A DNA stretch of 64,000 nucleotides from Streptomyces koelreuteriae (GTDB lineage Bacteria; Actinomycetota; Actinomycetes; Streptomycetales; Streptomycetaceae): positions 8,246,001 through 8,310,000 of the forward strand of contig NZ_CP075896.1 in the NCBI RefSeq assembly GCF_018604545.1, given 5' to 3'. Under the pieces are notes generated by a model. The model saw only the letters and a program-made list of their open reading frames with translations, was not told the DNA's origin and did no database searches. Position 1 is the first letter of the stretch, and every line of letters starts with the position of its first letter. Both the position numbers and the translations under genes were made by a program. Shown here piece by piece: positions 22,648-31,914 of this stretch.

Positions 22648-23600
22648 ACATCCGCCCGATCAGAACCCCTCTGCGCGGCGCCGTCGGCCTCGCCCTGCTG
22701 CCCCTCCTTGCGCTGACCGCCTGCGGCTCCGGCGGCACCCCCGGCACCAGTCCGGCGGGCGCCCAGGCGTCCCCCGCACCCACCGACGACCCGGTCGCCG
22801 CCGTACGCGAGGTGGACTCCATCGCCGCCCTGCTGCCCGCCGACGTCCGCAAGGCGGGCACCCTGCGCATCGGCAGCTCCGTCGGATTCCCGCCCGGGGC
22901 CTACTACCCGAACGGCCCCGGCAAGGCGCCCGCGGGCCAGGACATCGACATCGCCGACGCGGTGGCCAAGGTCCTCGGCGTGAAACCGGCCCGCCAGGAC
23001 GCCTCCTTCGAGACCATCCTGCCCGCCCTCGGCAGCGGCAAGTTCGACGTCGGCACCGGCAACTTCGGTGTCACCACCCAGCGCCTGAAGACCGTCGACT
23101 TCGTCACCTACATCAACGACGGCCAGGGCTTCGCCGTGAAGAAGGGCGACACCACCCTCAAGAAGAAGGTCACCGACCTGAAGCAGCTCTGCGGGCTGAC
23201 CATCGGCACCGGCGCCGGCACCACCTTCGAGACGACCCTCACCGCCCAGAAGGACATCTGCGCCAAGGCCGGCAAGAAGCCGTACGAGGTGAAGGTCTAC
23301 TCGGAGAACGCCGCGACCCTCACCGCGCTCCAGCAGGGCCGCATCGACGTGATCATGTCGACCATCAACGGCCTGCGCTACCAGGCGTCCCAGCCCGCCT
23401 CCCAAACCACCTTCCTCGGCGAGTACCACCGCCTCGACGTCGGCTTCGCCTTCGCCAAGAACTCCCCGCTCACCAAGGCCTTCCAGGCCGCCGTCGACGC
23501 ACTGATCAAGGACGGCACCTACGCCCGGATCCTGAAGAAGTGGGGCACCTCCGCCTCCGCGATCGACGCGTCGCAGATCAACCCGCCCGAGCACAGGTGA
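22644..23600 (+). CDS. Polar-amino-acid-type solute-binding lipoprotein, first copy
   Basis: The 318-residue protein has a lipobox LLALTAC and a SBP_bac_3 fold: VRKAGTLRIGSSVGFPPGAYY, GQDIDIADAVAKVLGVK, then GKFDVGTGNFGVTTQRLKTVDFVTYI. These families bind amino acids, cystine or other small zwitterions. In this operon a cystine-, methionine- or sulfur-amine-like ligand is likely but unproven. The GTG start overlaps the acetyltransferase stop. It shares the motif VDSIAALLPADVRKAG with the second binding protein at 25,341 (VDSIAAEVPEKIRKRG), so the two are diverged paralogues. Confidence 0.9.
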   Translation: MNIRPIRTPLRGAVGLALLPLLALTACGSGGTPGTSPAGAQASPAPTDDPVAAVREVDSIAALLPADVRKAGTLRIGSSVGFPPGAYYPNGPGKAPAGQDIDIADAVAKVLGVKPARQDASFETILPALGSGKFDVGTGNFGVTTQRLKTVDFVTYINDGQGFAVKKGDTTLKKKVTDLKQLCGLTIGTGAGTTFETTLTAQKDICAKAGKKPYEVKVYSENAATLTALQQGRIDVIMSTINGLRYQASQPASQTTFLGEYHRLDVGFAFAKNSPLTKAFQAAVDALIKDGTYARILKKWGTSASAIDASQINPPEHR

Positions 23601-23603
23601 CCC

Positions 23604-24532
23604 ATGAGCAGCGACACCCTCACAGAACCGGCCCCCCGGCTGGTCGAAGACCCGGCCGAACTGAAGGTCGTCCCCACCCGCCACTACGCCCGCTGGGCCG
23701 CCGGCGCCGCCGTGCTCGTACTGATCGCCCAGTTCGTCCACGGCCTGGCCACGAACCCCGTCTGGGAATGGCACGTCTTCGCCGAGTACGTCTTCTCGGA
23801 GACGATCGTCCAGGCGGTGTGGGTGACCCTCCAGCTCACCGCCTACGCCACCGTTCTCGGCTTCCTCCTCGGCACGGTGATCGCCTTCATGCGGCTGTCA
23901 CGCAGCCCGCTGCTGTCGACCGTCGCCTGGGCCTACATCTGGATCTTCCGGTCGATCCCGATGATCGTCCAGCTCGTGTTCTGGTTCAACCTCAGCGCCC
24001 TCTACAAGGAGCTGGGCCTCGGCATCCCCTTCGGACCCGTCTTCTGGTCCGTCGACAGCAACACCCTCATCGGCACCATCGGCGCCGCCGTCATCGGGCT
24101 GACCCTGCATCAGGCCGCCTACGCCGCCGAGATCGTCCGCGGCGGTGTCCTCGCCGTCGACCACGGACAGCTCGAAGCAGCCGCCGCGCTCGGCATCCCC
24201 CGGCTGCGCCAGATCCGCCGGATCGTCCTGCCGCAGGCCATGCGCGCCATCCTGCCCACCGCCGGCAACGAGATCATCGGCCTGCTCAAAGGCACCTCGG
24301 TGGTCTACGTGATGTCCATCGGCGAGCTCTTCTACCAGGTCCAGGTGATCTACGGCCGCAACGGCCGGGTCATCCCGCTGCTGCTCGTCGCCACCGCCTG
24401 GTACGTCGTCCTGACCTCCCTGCTGTCCATCGCCCAGTACTACGTCGAGCGCCGCTACGCCCGGGGCGCCGACCGCACCCCGCCACCCACCCCGTTCCAG
24501 CGCGCCCGGCGCTTCCTGACGAAGGAGAGCCC

Positions 24533-24536
<4 letters not shown>
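23604..24536 (+). CDS. Polar-amino-acid-type ABC permease
   Basis: The 310-residue protein has about five membrane segments and the ATPase-contact loop HQAAYAAEIVRGGVLAVDHGQLEAAAALGIPRLRQIRRIVLPQAMR. It is the paralogue of the minus-strand permease at 19,469. It starts three bases after the binding-protein stop, and its own stop overlaps the ATPase start. It probably pairs with itself or with the orphan permease to form the pore. Confidence 0.92.
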
Positions 24537-25297
<761 letters not shown>

Positions 25298-25340
25298 CCG
25301 CCCTCCCGTTACGCACGCTACGCACGCAAGGAGCACCACC

Positions 25341-26324
25341 GTGGCCACCCTCGCCGCCCGCCGCACCACCGCCGCAACGCTCGGCCTCGCCACCGCCCTC
25401 GTCCTCGCCGGCTGCGCCAACCCCACCGACGGCGGCACCACCGAGGTCGCGGCCGAGCACGGCAGCAAGACGCAGATCGACATCAGCCCCGACCAGAAGC
25501 GCATCACGACCGGAAAGGTCGACTCCATAGCGGCGGAAGTCCCGGAGAAGATCCGCAAGAGAGGCACCCTGGAACTCGTCTCCTCGGCCGGCTCCGCCGC
25601 ACCGCTGACCTTCTACGCCACCGACAACAAGACCGTCATCGGCGTCGAGCCCGACCTCGCCCACCTCGTCGCCGACGTACTGGGCCTCAAGCCCCACATC
25701 AACACCGTCTCCTGGGAGAACATCTTCGTCGGCCTCGACAGCGCCAAGTACGACGCCGGCCTCAGCAACATCACCGTCACCGAGGAACGCAAGGAGAAGT
25801 ACGACTTCGCCACGTACCGCGAGGACAACCTCGGGTTCGCGGCCAAGAAGGGCAGCGGCCTGAAGATCACCGGGCCGAAGGACGTGGCGGGCAGGACCGT
25901 CGCCGTGAGCAGCGGCACCAACCAGGAGAAGCTGCTGGTCGAGTGGTCGGCGCAGAACAAGAAGGCCGGCCGCGAGCCGGTGGACATCAAGTACTACCAG
26001 AACGAGAGCGACACCTACCTCGCTCTCCAGTCCGGCCGGATCGACCTCTACCTCGGCCCCAACCCGACCGCCGCCTACCACGCGGCCACCAGCGGGAAGA
26101 CGGAGGTCGTCGGCACCTACTCCGGGGCCGGCGCGGGCCTCCAGGGCCTCATCGCGGCCACCACGAAGAAGGACAGCGGACTGGCCGAGCCGCTCGCCGA
26201 CGCGATCAACCACATCATCGACAACGGCACCTACGCGAAGGTGCTGAAGCGCTGGGGCCTGTCCGACGAGGCCGTGACCAGGTCGGAGATCAACCCGCCC
26301 GGCCTGCCGAAGAACGGCAGCTAG
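25341..26324 (+). CDS. Polar-amino-acid-type solute-binding lipoprotein, second copy
   Basis: The 327-residue product starts at GTG 25341 behind AAGGAG and has a lipobox VLAGC. The SBP_bac_3 pattern is clear: IRKRGTLELVSSAGSAAPLTFYA, GVEPDLAHLVADVLGLK, YDAGLSNITVTEERKEKYDFATYREDN, then IDLYLGPNPTAAYHAA. It differs from the first copy in the ligand region, which suggests a distinct ligand feeding the same transporter. It lies 43 bases after the ATPase gene. Confidence 0.9.
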   Translation: MATLAARRTTAATLGLATALVLAGCANPTDGGTTEVAAEHGSKTQIDISPDQKRITTGKVDSIAAEVPEKIRKRGTLELVSSAGSAAPLTFYATDNKTVIGVEPDLAHLVADVLGLKPHINTVSWENIFVGLDSAKYDAGLSNITVTEERKEKYDFATYREDNLGFAAKKGSGLKITGPKDVAGRTVAVSSGTNQEKLLVEWSAQNKKAGREPVDIKYYQNESDTYLALQSGRIDLYLGPNPTAAYHAATSGKTEVVGTYSGAGAGLQGLIAATTKKDSGLAEPLADAINHIIDNGTYAKVLKRWGLSDEAVTRSEINPPGLPKNGS

Positions 26325-26378
26325 CCGTCACGTCCCGAGACCGTCCGCGACCACCCGACCGCTGAGGAGCATCCGACC

Positions 26379-27506
26379 ATGTCCGGCATCCCTCTCGGGG
26401 TCCTCGACCTCGTCCCGATCCCGTCCGGCTCCACCGCCGCCGAGGCGCTGCACCACACCATCGACCTCGCCCGGCAGACCGAGCGGTTCGGCTACAGCCG
26501 CTACTGGTTCGCCGAGCACCACCTCAACCCGGGTGTGGCCGGGACCTCACCCGCCGTCGTACTGGCCCTGACCGCCTCCGCGACCTCCACGATCAGGATC
26601 GGCTCCGGAGCCGTGCAACTCGGCCACCGCACCGCCCTGTCCACCGTCGAGGAGTTCGGCCTGATCGACGCCCTGCACCCGGGACGGCTCGACCTGGGCC
26701 TCGGCCGCTCCGGCGGACGGCCCCCCGGACAGACGGCGGAACCCCGCCCGACCACCACCCCGGTCGTCGACGGGCGCACCCCGAACGGCCTGAGGATCCC
26801 GCCCCGTTTCTCCTTCGAGCACCTGCGCGGCTCACCGCGCCTCAAGCTCCAGCAGCGGCTGTTGCAGCAGCCGGGCGCAGGCCACCAGGACTACGGCGAA
26901 CAGGTCGACGACATCCTCGCGCTGCTGCGCGGCGACTACCGCTCGCCGGACGGTCTCGAAGCACATGCCGTCCCCGGCGAGGGCGCCGACGTGCAGGTAT
27001 GGATCCTCGGCAGCAGCGGCGGCGAGAGCGCCGAGGTCGCGGGCCGCAACGGTCTGCGCTTCGCGGCCAACTACCACGTCAGCCCGGCCACCGTGCTGGA
27101 GGCGGCCGAGGGCTACCGGGCCGCGTTCCAGCCGTCCGGCGCTCTCGAGAAGCCCTTCGTCAGCGTCTCCGCCGACGTCGTCGTGGCCGAGGACGACGCG
27201 ACCGCCCGCGAACTGGCCACCGGATACGGACCGTGGGTGCGCAGCATCCGCACCGCCGAGGGCGCGATTCCCTTCCCGACCCCCGAGCAGGCCCGCGCCC
27301 ACGCGTGGACGGAGCAGGATCGCGCGCTGGTCGCCGACCGCGTCGACACCCAGTTCGTCGGCTCGCCGGGGCGCGTCGCCGACCAGCTCGAACAACTCCA
27401 GGAGGCCACCGGCGCCGACGAGCTGATCATCACCACCATCACGCACGACCACACCGACCGCGTGCGCTCCTACCGACTCCTCGCGGAGGAATGGCAGCGC
27501 CGCTGA
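26379..27506 (+). CDS. Luciferase-like (LLM class) flavin monooxygenase
   Basis: The 375-residue product begins like the short-chain LLM group: GVLDLVPIPSGSTAAEALHHTIDLARQTERFGYSRYWFAEHH. It keeps IRIGSGAVQLGHRTALSTVEEFGLIDALHPGRLDLGLGRS and a C-terminal FVGSPGRVADQLEQLQEATGADEL. These enzymes oxidise small substrates with FMNH2 supplied in trans. As the last gene of the sulfur operon, before a strong hairpin, it probably cleaves a C-S bond or oxidises the imported compound. Two LLM enzymes bracketing one transporter is typical of scavenging islands. Confidence 0.87.
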   Translation: MSGIPLGVLDLVPIPSGSTAAEALHHTIDLARQTERFGYSRYWFAEHHLNPGVAGTSPAVVLALTASATSTIRIGSGAVQLGHRTALSTVEEFGLIDALHPGRLDLGLGRSGGRPPGQTAEPRPTTTPVVDGRTPNGLRIPPRFSFEHLRGSPRLKLQQRLLQQPGAGHQDYGEQVDDILALLRGDYRSPDGLEAHAVPGEGADVQVWILGSSGGESAEVAGRNGLRFAANYHVSPATVLEAAEGYRAAFQPSGALEKPFVSVSADVVVAEDDATARELATGYGPWVRSIRTAEGAIPFPTPEQARAHAWTEQDRALVADRVDTQFVGSPGRVADQLEQLQEATGADELIITTITHDHTDRVRSYRLLAEEWQRR

Positions 27507-27556
27507 GCCGGTCGCGACCCGGCCCCGTCCTGAGGGGCGTGACACCTCGGCGCGCA

Positions 27557-27591
27557 CACGGGATGCGGTCACGATCTGACCGCATCCCGTG
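27557..27591 (+). terminator. Strong terminator after the sulfur operon
   Basis: CACGGGATGCGGTCA and TGACCGCATCCCGTG make a perfect 15-bp stem with a 5-base loop, 50 bases after the flavin monooxygenase stop. It lies 76 bases before the next gene. Confidence 0.88.
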
Positions 27592-27666
27592 CGACGGTGA
27601 CCGGGCAAGCCGCCCGGACCACTCGAACCACGGGTCGGCACACGACTCGAAGGCCGAGGTGCTCCC

Positions 27667-28767
27667 TTGACCGTTCTCGACGCCCGCGCGCTCAACCGAG
27701 CCACCCTGGCGCGGCAGTTGCTCCTCGACCGCGCCGACCTGCCGGTGCTCGACGCCGTCGCGCACCTGTGCGGTCTCCAGGCGCAGGAGCCGCAGGAGCC
27801 GTTCATCGGACTCTGGTCCCGGCTGCGGTCCTTCGCACCGACGGTGCTGTCGGACCTGCTGACCGGGCGGCGCGTGGTGCGCACCCACCTCATGCGCCGC
27901 ACCGTCCACCTCGTCACGGCCGACGACCTGGTGGCCTGGCGTGCGCGCCACGACGCCATGCTGCGCCAGCGGGTCCTCGGCACCTACCGTCGCGAGCTGG
28001 CAGGGGTGGACCTCGGCGAACTCGCGGCGGCCGGGCGGAAGGTCATGGCCGACGGCGCACCCCGCACGATGGGCGAACTCGCGCGCGCCGTCGTCGACCG
28101 CTGGCCGGCGGCGGGACCCCGGCCGCTCGGCGAAATGCTCATCGCCGGCCTGCTCCCGACGGTGCAGCTCCCGCCACGCGGGCTGTGGCGCACCACGGGG
28201 GGAGCGCGCTACGAGTTGGTCTCCTCCTGGCTGGGCCGCGAGATCGACCCACCGGACCCCGACGGCTCCGACCCCGTGGGACAGACACTGGTACGGCGCT
28301 ATCTGGCCGCGTTCGGCCCCGCCGCCTCGGCCGACCTGCGTGCCTGGTGCGGCCTGGCCGGACTGCCCGCCGCCGTCTCGGCCCTGCGCGAGGAACTGGT
28401 CGCCTTCCGCGACGAACGCGGCCGGGAACTGCTGGACCTCCCCGACGCGCCCCGACCCGACCCCGACACCCCCGCCCCGACGCGATTCCTGCCGGCCTTC
28501 GACAACGCGATCCTCGGCTACCACGACCGCGGCCGGATCATCGACGACGCCCACCGCGGACTGTCGGTCGCCGGTGCCCGTGTCGTCCTGGTCGACGGCC
28601 GGGTCGCCGCGACCTGGAGCGTCGAGGCGGACACCGTCCGGATCACCCCGCTGGGCCGCTTCACGCGGGCCGAACGCACCGCCGCCGAAGAGGAGGGACG
28701 GGCGCTGGCGATCTTCCTCTCCGGCGGCGACAGCGACCGCGTGCGGATCTCCGCGTCCCCCGGCTGA
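27667..28767 (+). CDS. AlkZ-like (winged-helix) DNA glycosylase family protein
   Basis: The 366-residue protein belongs to the HTH_42/AlkZ family, which in Streptomyces includes the azinomycin-resistance crosslink glycosylase. The catalytic QxQ motif is visible early as GLQAQEPQEPFIGLWSRL. It is followed by the family pattern VVRTHLMRRTVHLVTADDLVAWRARH and the C-terminal RFLPAFDNAILGYHDR. The TTG start is set by homology, since the sequence begins at the first conserved helix. The gene stands alone between a terminator and a membrane protein gene. A role in removing bulky DNA adducts is expected from the family, while the exact lesion is unknown. Confidence 0.85.
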   Translation: MTVLDARALNRATLARQLLLDRADLPVLDAVAHLCGLQAQEPQEPFIGLWSRLRSFAPTVLSDLLTGRRVVRTHLMRRTVHLVTADDLVAWRARHDAMLRQRVLGTYRRELAGVDLGELAAAGRKVMADGAPRTMGELARAVVDRWPAAGPRPLGEMLIAGLLPTVQLPPRGLWRTTGGARYELVSSWLGREIDPPDPDGSDPVGQTLVRRYLAAFGPAASADLRAWCGLAGLPAAVSALREELVAFRDERGRELLDLPDAPRPDPDTPAPTRFLPAFDNAILGYHDRGRIIDDAHRGLSVAGARVVLVDGRVAATWSVEADTVRITPLGRFTRAERTAAEEEGRALAIFLSGGDSDRVRISASPG

Positions 28768-28843
28768 GCGCCGCGCCGACAGGGGCACCGATCAGGCGCA
28801 CACTGGAAGGGTGCTGCCGGTGCTCACGAGGGGGTGTCGGCCG

Positions 28844-29425
28844 ATGGAAGCGTCAGAGCGTACGACCATGCGGTGGTGGCGGTGGCGACGCAACGCGCTC
28901 AAGCGGCGCGTGGACGTCGTCGAAGCCTGGGTCGTGCTCGCCGGCTGGGTGTGCGCCCTGCTGGGCGGGCTGGCCGCGGGGCTGCTGGCGGCGGGCGCGG
29001 TCGAGCAGGCCGTCGAGCGGCAGCGGGCCGGGAGCCACCAGGTCTCGGCGGTCGTCGTCAAGGACGCGCCGGGCCCGTCACCGGCCCGCGCGGCGAGTGA
29101 CCACCGGGTATGGGGCGAGGTGCGGTGGACCGCGCCGGACGGTTCGACGCACAAGGACGAGGCACGGGTGCCGCCCCGGGCTCCCGCCGGGAGCACGGTC
29201 CCCGTGTGGGTGAACAACAGCGGTGACATCACGACCCCACCGGTCTCCGAAGGCGAGGCCTGGCTCCACACGACCATGGGCGGCGCGCTGGCCGGAGCCC
29301 TGGCGGGCGGGGCGGTCCTGGGCGCGTCCTGGCTGATCCGGCTGTCCCTGGACCGGCGGCGCATGGCGCAGTGGGACGCGGAATGGGAGCGGATCGACGC
29401 GCGGCGGGGGTGGAAGACCGGCTGA
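28844..29425 (+). CDS. Rv1733c-family membrane protein
   Basis: The 193-residue product has two membrane segments (about residues 28-51 and 146-167) flanking an extracytoplasmic domain with HQVSAVVVKDAP, EVRWTAPDGSTHKDEARVPPRAPAGSTVPVWVNNSGD. This is the layout of the Rv1733c family, widespread in Streptomyces and known in mycobacteria as a dormancy antigen. The biochemical role is unknown. Two start codons are possible (28844 or the Met at 28868). I use the first because it gives the usual short N-terminal tail. Confidence 0.8.
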   Translation: MEASERTTMRWWRWRRNALKRRVDVVEAWVVLAGWVCALLGGLAAGLLAAGAVEQAVERQRAGSHQVSAVVVKDAPGPSPARAASDHRVWGEVRWTAPDGSTHKDEARVPPRAPAGSTVPVWVNNSGDITTPPVSEGEAWLHTTMGGALAGALAGGAVLGASWLIRLSLDRRRMAQWDAEWERIDARRGWKTG

Positions 29426-29430
29426 CCGCG

Positions 29431-29475
29431 AGCTACGGCCCACGGGAGACGTCAGGCTCGCGGTGGGCCGCAGCT
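29431..29475. terminator. Hairpin between convergent genes
   Basis: AGCTACGGCCCAC and GTGGGCCGCAGCT pair over 13 positions with one mismatch and a 19-base loop. It lies just after the Rv1733c-like stop and 20 bases before the antiporter stop. Confidence 0.6.
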
Positions 29476-29494
29476 GCAGTACCGCCGATGCACG

Positions 29495-30730
29495 TCAGGC
29501 GCGGCCGACCGGGTCCTGGCCCTCGATGCTCTCGTGAGCGCCGAGAGCGACCGGCGGGGCCTTCCTCCGGCGCACCCGCCCCGTGAGGAGCGTCGCCACG
29601 GGCTCGGTCCAGCGGGCGGTCAGCGGGCCGAGGAGGACCAGGATGAGGACGTACGCCGTGGCCAGGGGGCCCAGGGACGGCTCGATGCCGGCCGTGACGG
29701 CGAGCCCCGCGATGACTATGGAGAACTCGCCGCGGGCCACGAGCGTGCCGCCCGCCCGCCAGCGGCCCTTGGGCCCGATCCCGGCCCGGCGCGCGGCCCA
29801 GTAGCCGGTGGCGATCTTCGTCGCGGTGGTGACGGCCGCCAGGGCGAGGGCGGGCAGCAGGACGGGCGGGATGCTGGCGGGGTCGGTGTGCAGGCCGAAG
29901 AAGACGAAGAACACCGCGGCGAACAGGTCCCGCAGCGGCGCGAGCAGGCTCGTCGCGCCCTCGGCGACCTCGCCGGACAGCGCGATGCCGACCAGGAAGG
30001 CCCCCACGGCGGCGGACACCTGCAGCTGCTGGGCGAGCCCGGCGACCACGAGGGTGACACCGAGCACCACCAGCAGCAGCTTCTCGGGGTCGTCGCTGGA
30101 GACGAAGCGGGAGACATGGCGGCCGTAGCGCACCGCGAGGACGAGGACGACCGTGGCCACGCCCAGGGCGATGGCCAGCGTGACGGCGCCTGCGGCCAGG
30201 CTCACCCCGGCCAGCAGGGCCGTGACGATGGGCAGGTAGATCGCCATGGAGAGGTCCTCGAGGACCAGGATGCTCAGGATGGCCGGGGTCTCCCGGTTGC
30301 CGAGCCGCCCCAGATCACCGAGCACCTTGGCGATGACGCCGGAGGAGGACACCCAGGTGACTCCGGCCAGGACGACGGCGGCGACCGGGCCCCAGCCGAG
30401 CAGCAGGGCCAGCGCCGCTCCGGGCAGGGCGTTGAGGACGGCGTCGACGAGCCCGGCTCGATAGTGGGTCCTGAGGTTGGAGACCAGGTCGGCGGCCGTG
30501 TACTCCAGGCCCAGCATGAGCAGCAGCAGGATGACGCCGATCTCGGCGCCGATGGCGACGAAGTCCTCGCTGGCGCCCAGCGGCAGCAGTCCGCCCTTGC
30601 CGAAGGCGAGCCCGGCCAGCAGATAGAGGGGGATCGGGGAGAAGCGGAAACGCCCGGCGAGCCGGCCGAGCAGCCCGAGCCCGAGGATGAGACAGCCGAA
30701 CTCGATCAGGAAGACCGCGGAGGAGTGCAT
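29495..30730 (-). CDS. khtU: CPA2-type K+(cation)/H+ antiporter, KhtU-like
   Basis: The 411-residue integral membrane protein has about 12 hydrophobic segments and CPA2 signatures. These are LAGLAFGKGGLLPLG near the N-terminus, IGVILLLLMLGLEYTAADL, VTWVSSSGVIAKVLGDLG, and RGEFSIVIAGLAV in the late helices. It lacks a cytosolic TrkA-N domain. The small gene transcribed just before it supplies a TrkA-C subunit, which matches KhtTU-type potassium/proton antiporters. It would export K+ or other cations and help pH homeostasis. Confidence 0.9.
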   Translation of the reverse strand: MHSSAVFLIEFGCLILGLGLLGRLAGRFRFSPIPLYLLAGLAFGKGGLLPLGASEDFVAIGAEIGVILLLLMLGLEYTAADLVSNLRTHYRAGLVDAVLNALPGAALALLLGWGPVAAVVLAGVTWVSSSGVIAKVLGDLGRLGNRETPAILSILVLEDLSMAIYLPIVTALLAGVSLAAGAVTLAIALGVATVVLVLAVRYGRHVSRFVSSDDPEKLLLVVLGVTLVVAGLAQQLQVSAAVGAFLVGIALSGEVAEGATSLLAPLRDLFAAVFFVFFGLHTDPASIPPVLLPALALAAVTTATKIATGYWAARRAGIGPKGRWRAGGTLVARGEFSIVIAGLAVTAGIEPSLGPLATAYVLILVLLGPLTARWTEPVATLLTGRVRRRKAPPVALGAHESIEGQDPVGRA

Positions 30731-30736
30731 GGCGGG

Positions 30737-31222
30737 TCACTCCCGCCCGAGTATCTCGGCGGCCGCCTCCACGCCCTCACGGGTCCCGATGACGATGAGG
30801 ATGTCCCCGCCGGCGAGCCGGAAGTCCGGCGCGGGGGAGGGGATCGCCTCGGCCCGGCGCAGCACCGCCACGACGGACGCGCCGGTGTCGGTACGGATGC
30901 GGGACTCGCCCAGCAGCCGGCCGTTCCAGTGCGAGGAGCCGGACAGTTCGATCCGCTCGGCGACGAGCCCCAGGTCGGTGGTGGACAGCAGGTTCGGTGT
31001 GTGGTGCGCGGGCATCAGCGCGTCGATGAGGGTCGCCGCCTCCTCCGTCGTCAGGCGCACCGAGAGGTCGCAGGCGTCCGGGTCGTCCTTGCGATAGGCG
31101 CTCACCGTCCGGTGGCCGTCGCGGTGGGCGACCACCGAGAGGCGGCGGCTCTCCCGGGTCGTCAGGTCGTAGCGGACCCCGATGCCCGGCAACGGCGTAC
31201 TGCGGAGGCGTGGCGCGCTCAT
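30737..31222 (-). CDS. khtT: Cation:proton antiporter regulatory subunit, KhtT-like
   Basis: The 161-residue soluble protein has an N-terminal domain (LPGIGVRYDLTTRESRRLSVVAHRDGHRTV) and a C-terminal TrkA-C domain (GRLLGESRIRTDTGASVVAVLRRAE, DFRLAGGDILIVIGTREGVEAAAEIL). In the Bacillus system KhtT gates the antiporter in response to nucleotides and pH. It is six bases upstream of the antiporter gene, so the two form an operon. Confidence 0.9.
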   Translation of the reverse strand: MSAPRLRSTPLPGIGVRYDLTTRESRRLSVVAHRDGHRTVSAYRKDDPDACDLSVRLTTEEAATLIDALMPAHHTPNLLSTTDLGLVAERIELSGSSHWNGRLLGESRIRTDTGASVVAVLRRAEAIPSPAPDFRLAGGDILIVIGTREGVEAAAEILGRE

Positions 31223-31353
31223 CCCTGTCCCCCTTCGGTCGGCGTGCGCGTTGCGGTGACTCGCCTGCGGGGGCCGCGCCCGGACGAGCGACCGGATCCG
31301 GCCTGTGGGCTCATCCTAGGCGGCGGGGCGGAAGGGCACCCGTCCCGCGTGTG

Positions 31354-31818
31354 CTACCTGGGCTGCTCCGGGAAGGGCGATCCGGAAGGGAAGGGAGTGG
31401 CCGAGGGCAGCCTCGCGGTCGCCCCCTCCACCTGCCGTACGGTGTCCGTTCCCGGCCGGCTGCCCGTGCCCGCGCCGGTCGACAGCTGGGACCAGGCGCC
31501 GAGGGCCACGGCCACGGCGGCCGCGGTGGCGACGACCCGTCCCACGCGCCGGGCCTTGGCACGGCGGTCCAGGTCCCGCCAGGCCACCCGGACCCAGAGG
31601 TCCTCCGGCTGCCACAGGTCGCCGACGGCGTGCGGGGGCTGGAGCAGCCGCCCCGCCGCGCGCTCCTTCGCGGAGGGCTCCCTGGGGGCGGAGGCGCGTA
31701 TGGCGTACTCGCTGTCCGAGAGGAACTTCAGCCAGATCTCGTCCGGGATCGAGGGAACGCCGTCCGGCTGGTCGGGCTTTCCCGACCCGCCCGGTCCTTC
31801 GGTGGTCATGTCCGCCAT
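31354..31818 (-). CDS. Single-pass membrane protein of unknown function
   Basis: The 154-residue product has a cytosolic N-terminal part with IPDEIWLKFLSDSEYAIRASAPREPSAKERA and DLWQPEDLWVRVAWRDLDRRAKARR. One membrane segment follows (VGRVVATAAAVAVALGAW), then an external Ser/Thr/Pro-rich tail. I do not recognise a named family. The layout resembles many Streptomyces small membrane proteins. The start at 31818 follows GGAGAGG, and a second ATG three codons later is possible. Confidence 0.65.
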   Translation of the reverse strand: MADMTTEGPGGSGKPDQPDGVPSIPDEIWLKFLSDSEYAIRASAPREPSAKERAAGRLLQPPHAVGDLWQPEDLWVRVAWRDLDRRAKARRVGRVVATAAAVAVALGAWSQLSTGAGTGSRPGTDTVRQVEGATARLPSATPFPSGSPFPEQPR

Positions 31819-31878
31819 CCCCTCTCCGACCCTTGGCCTGATCACTGCGCAGCGCAAGATCAGTATGCCGCCCCGCGA

Positions 31879-31894
31879 GGCGAAAGGCTTCGCC
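31879..31894 (-). terminator. Short hairpin after the NCS1 transporter gene
   Basis: GGCGAA-aggc-TTCGCC forms a 6-bp stem with a tetraloop, 20 bases downstream of the transporter stop. It is short, so the confidence is modest. Confidence 0.4.
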
Positions 31895-31914
31895 GGAGAG
31901 GGGGAAATCAGGCG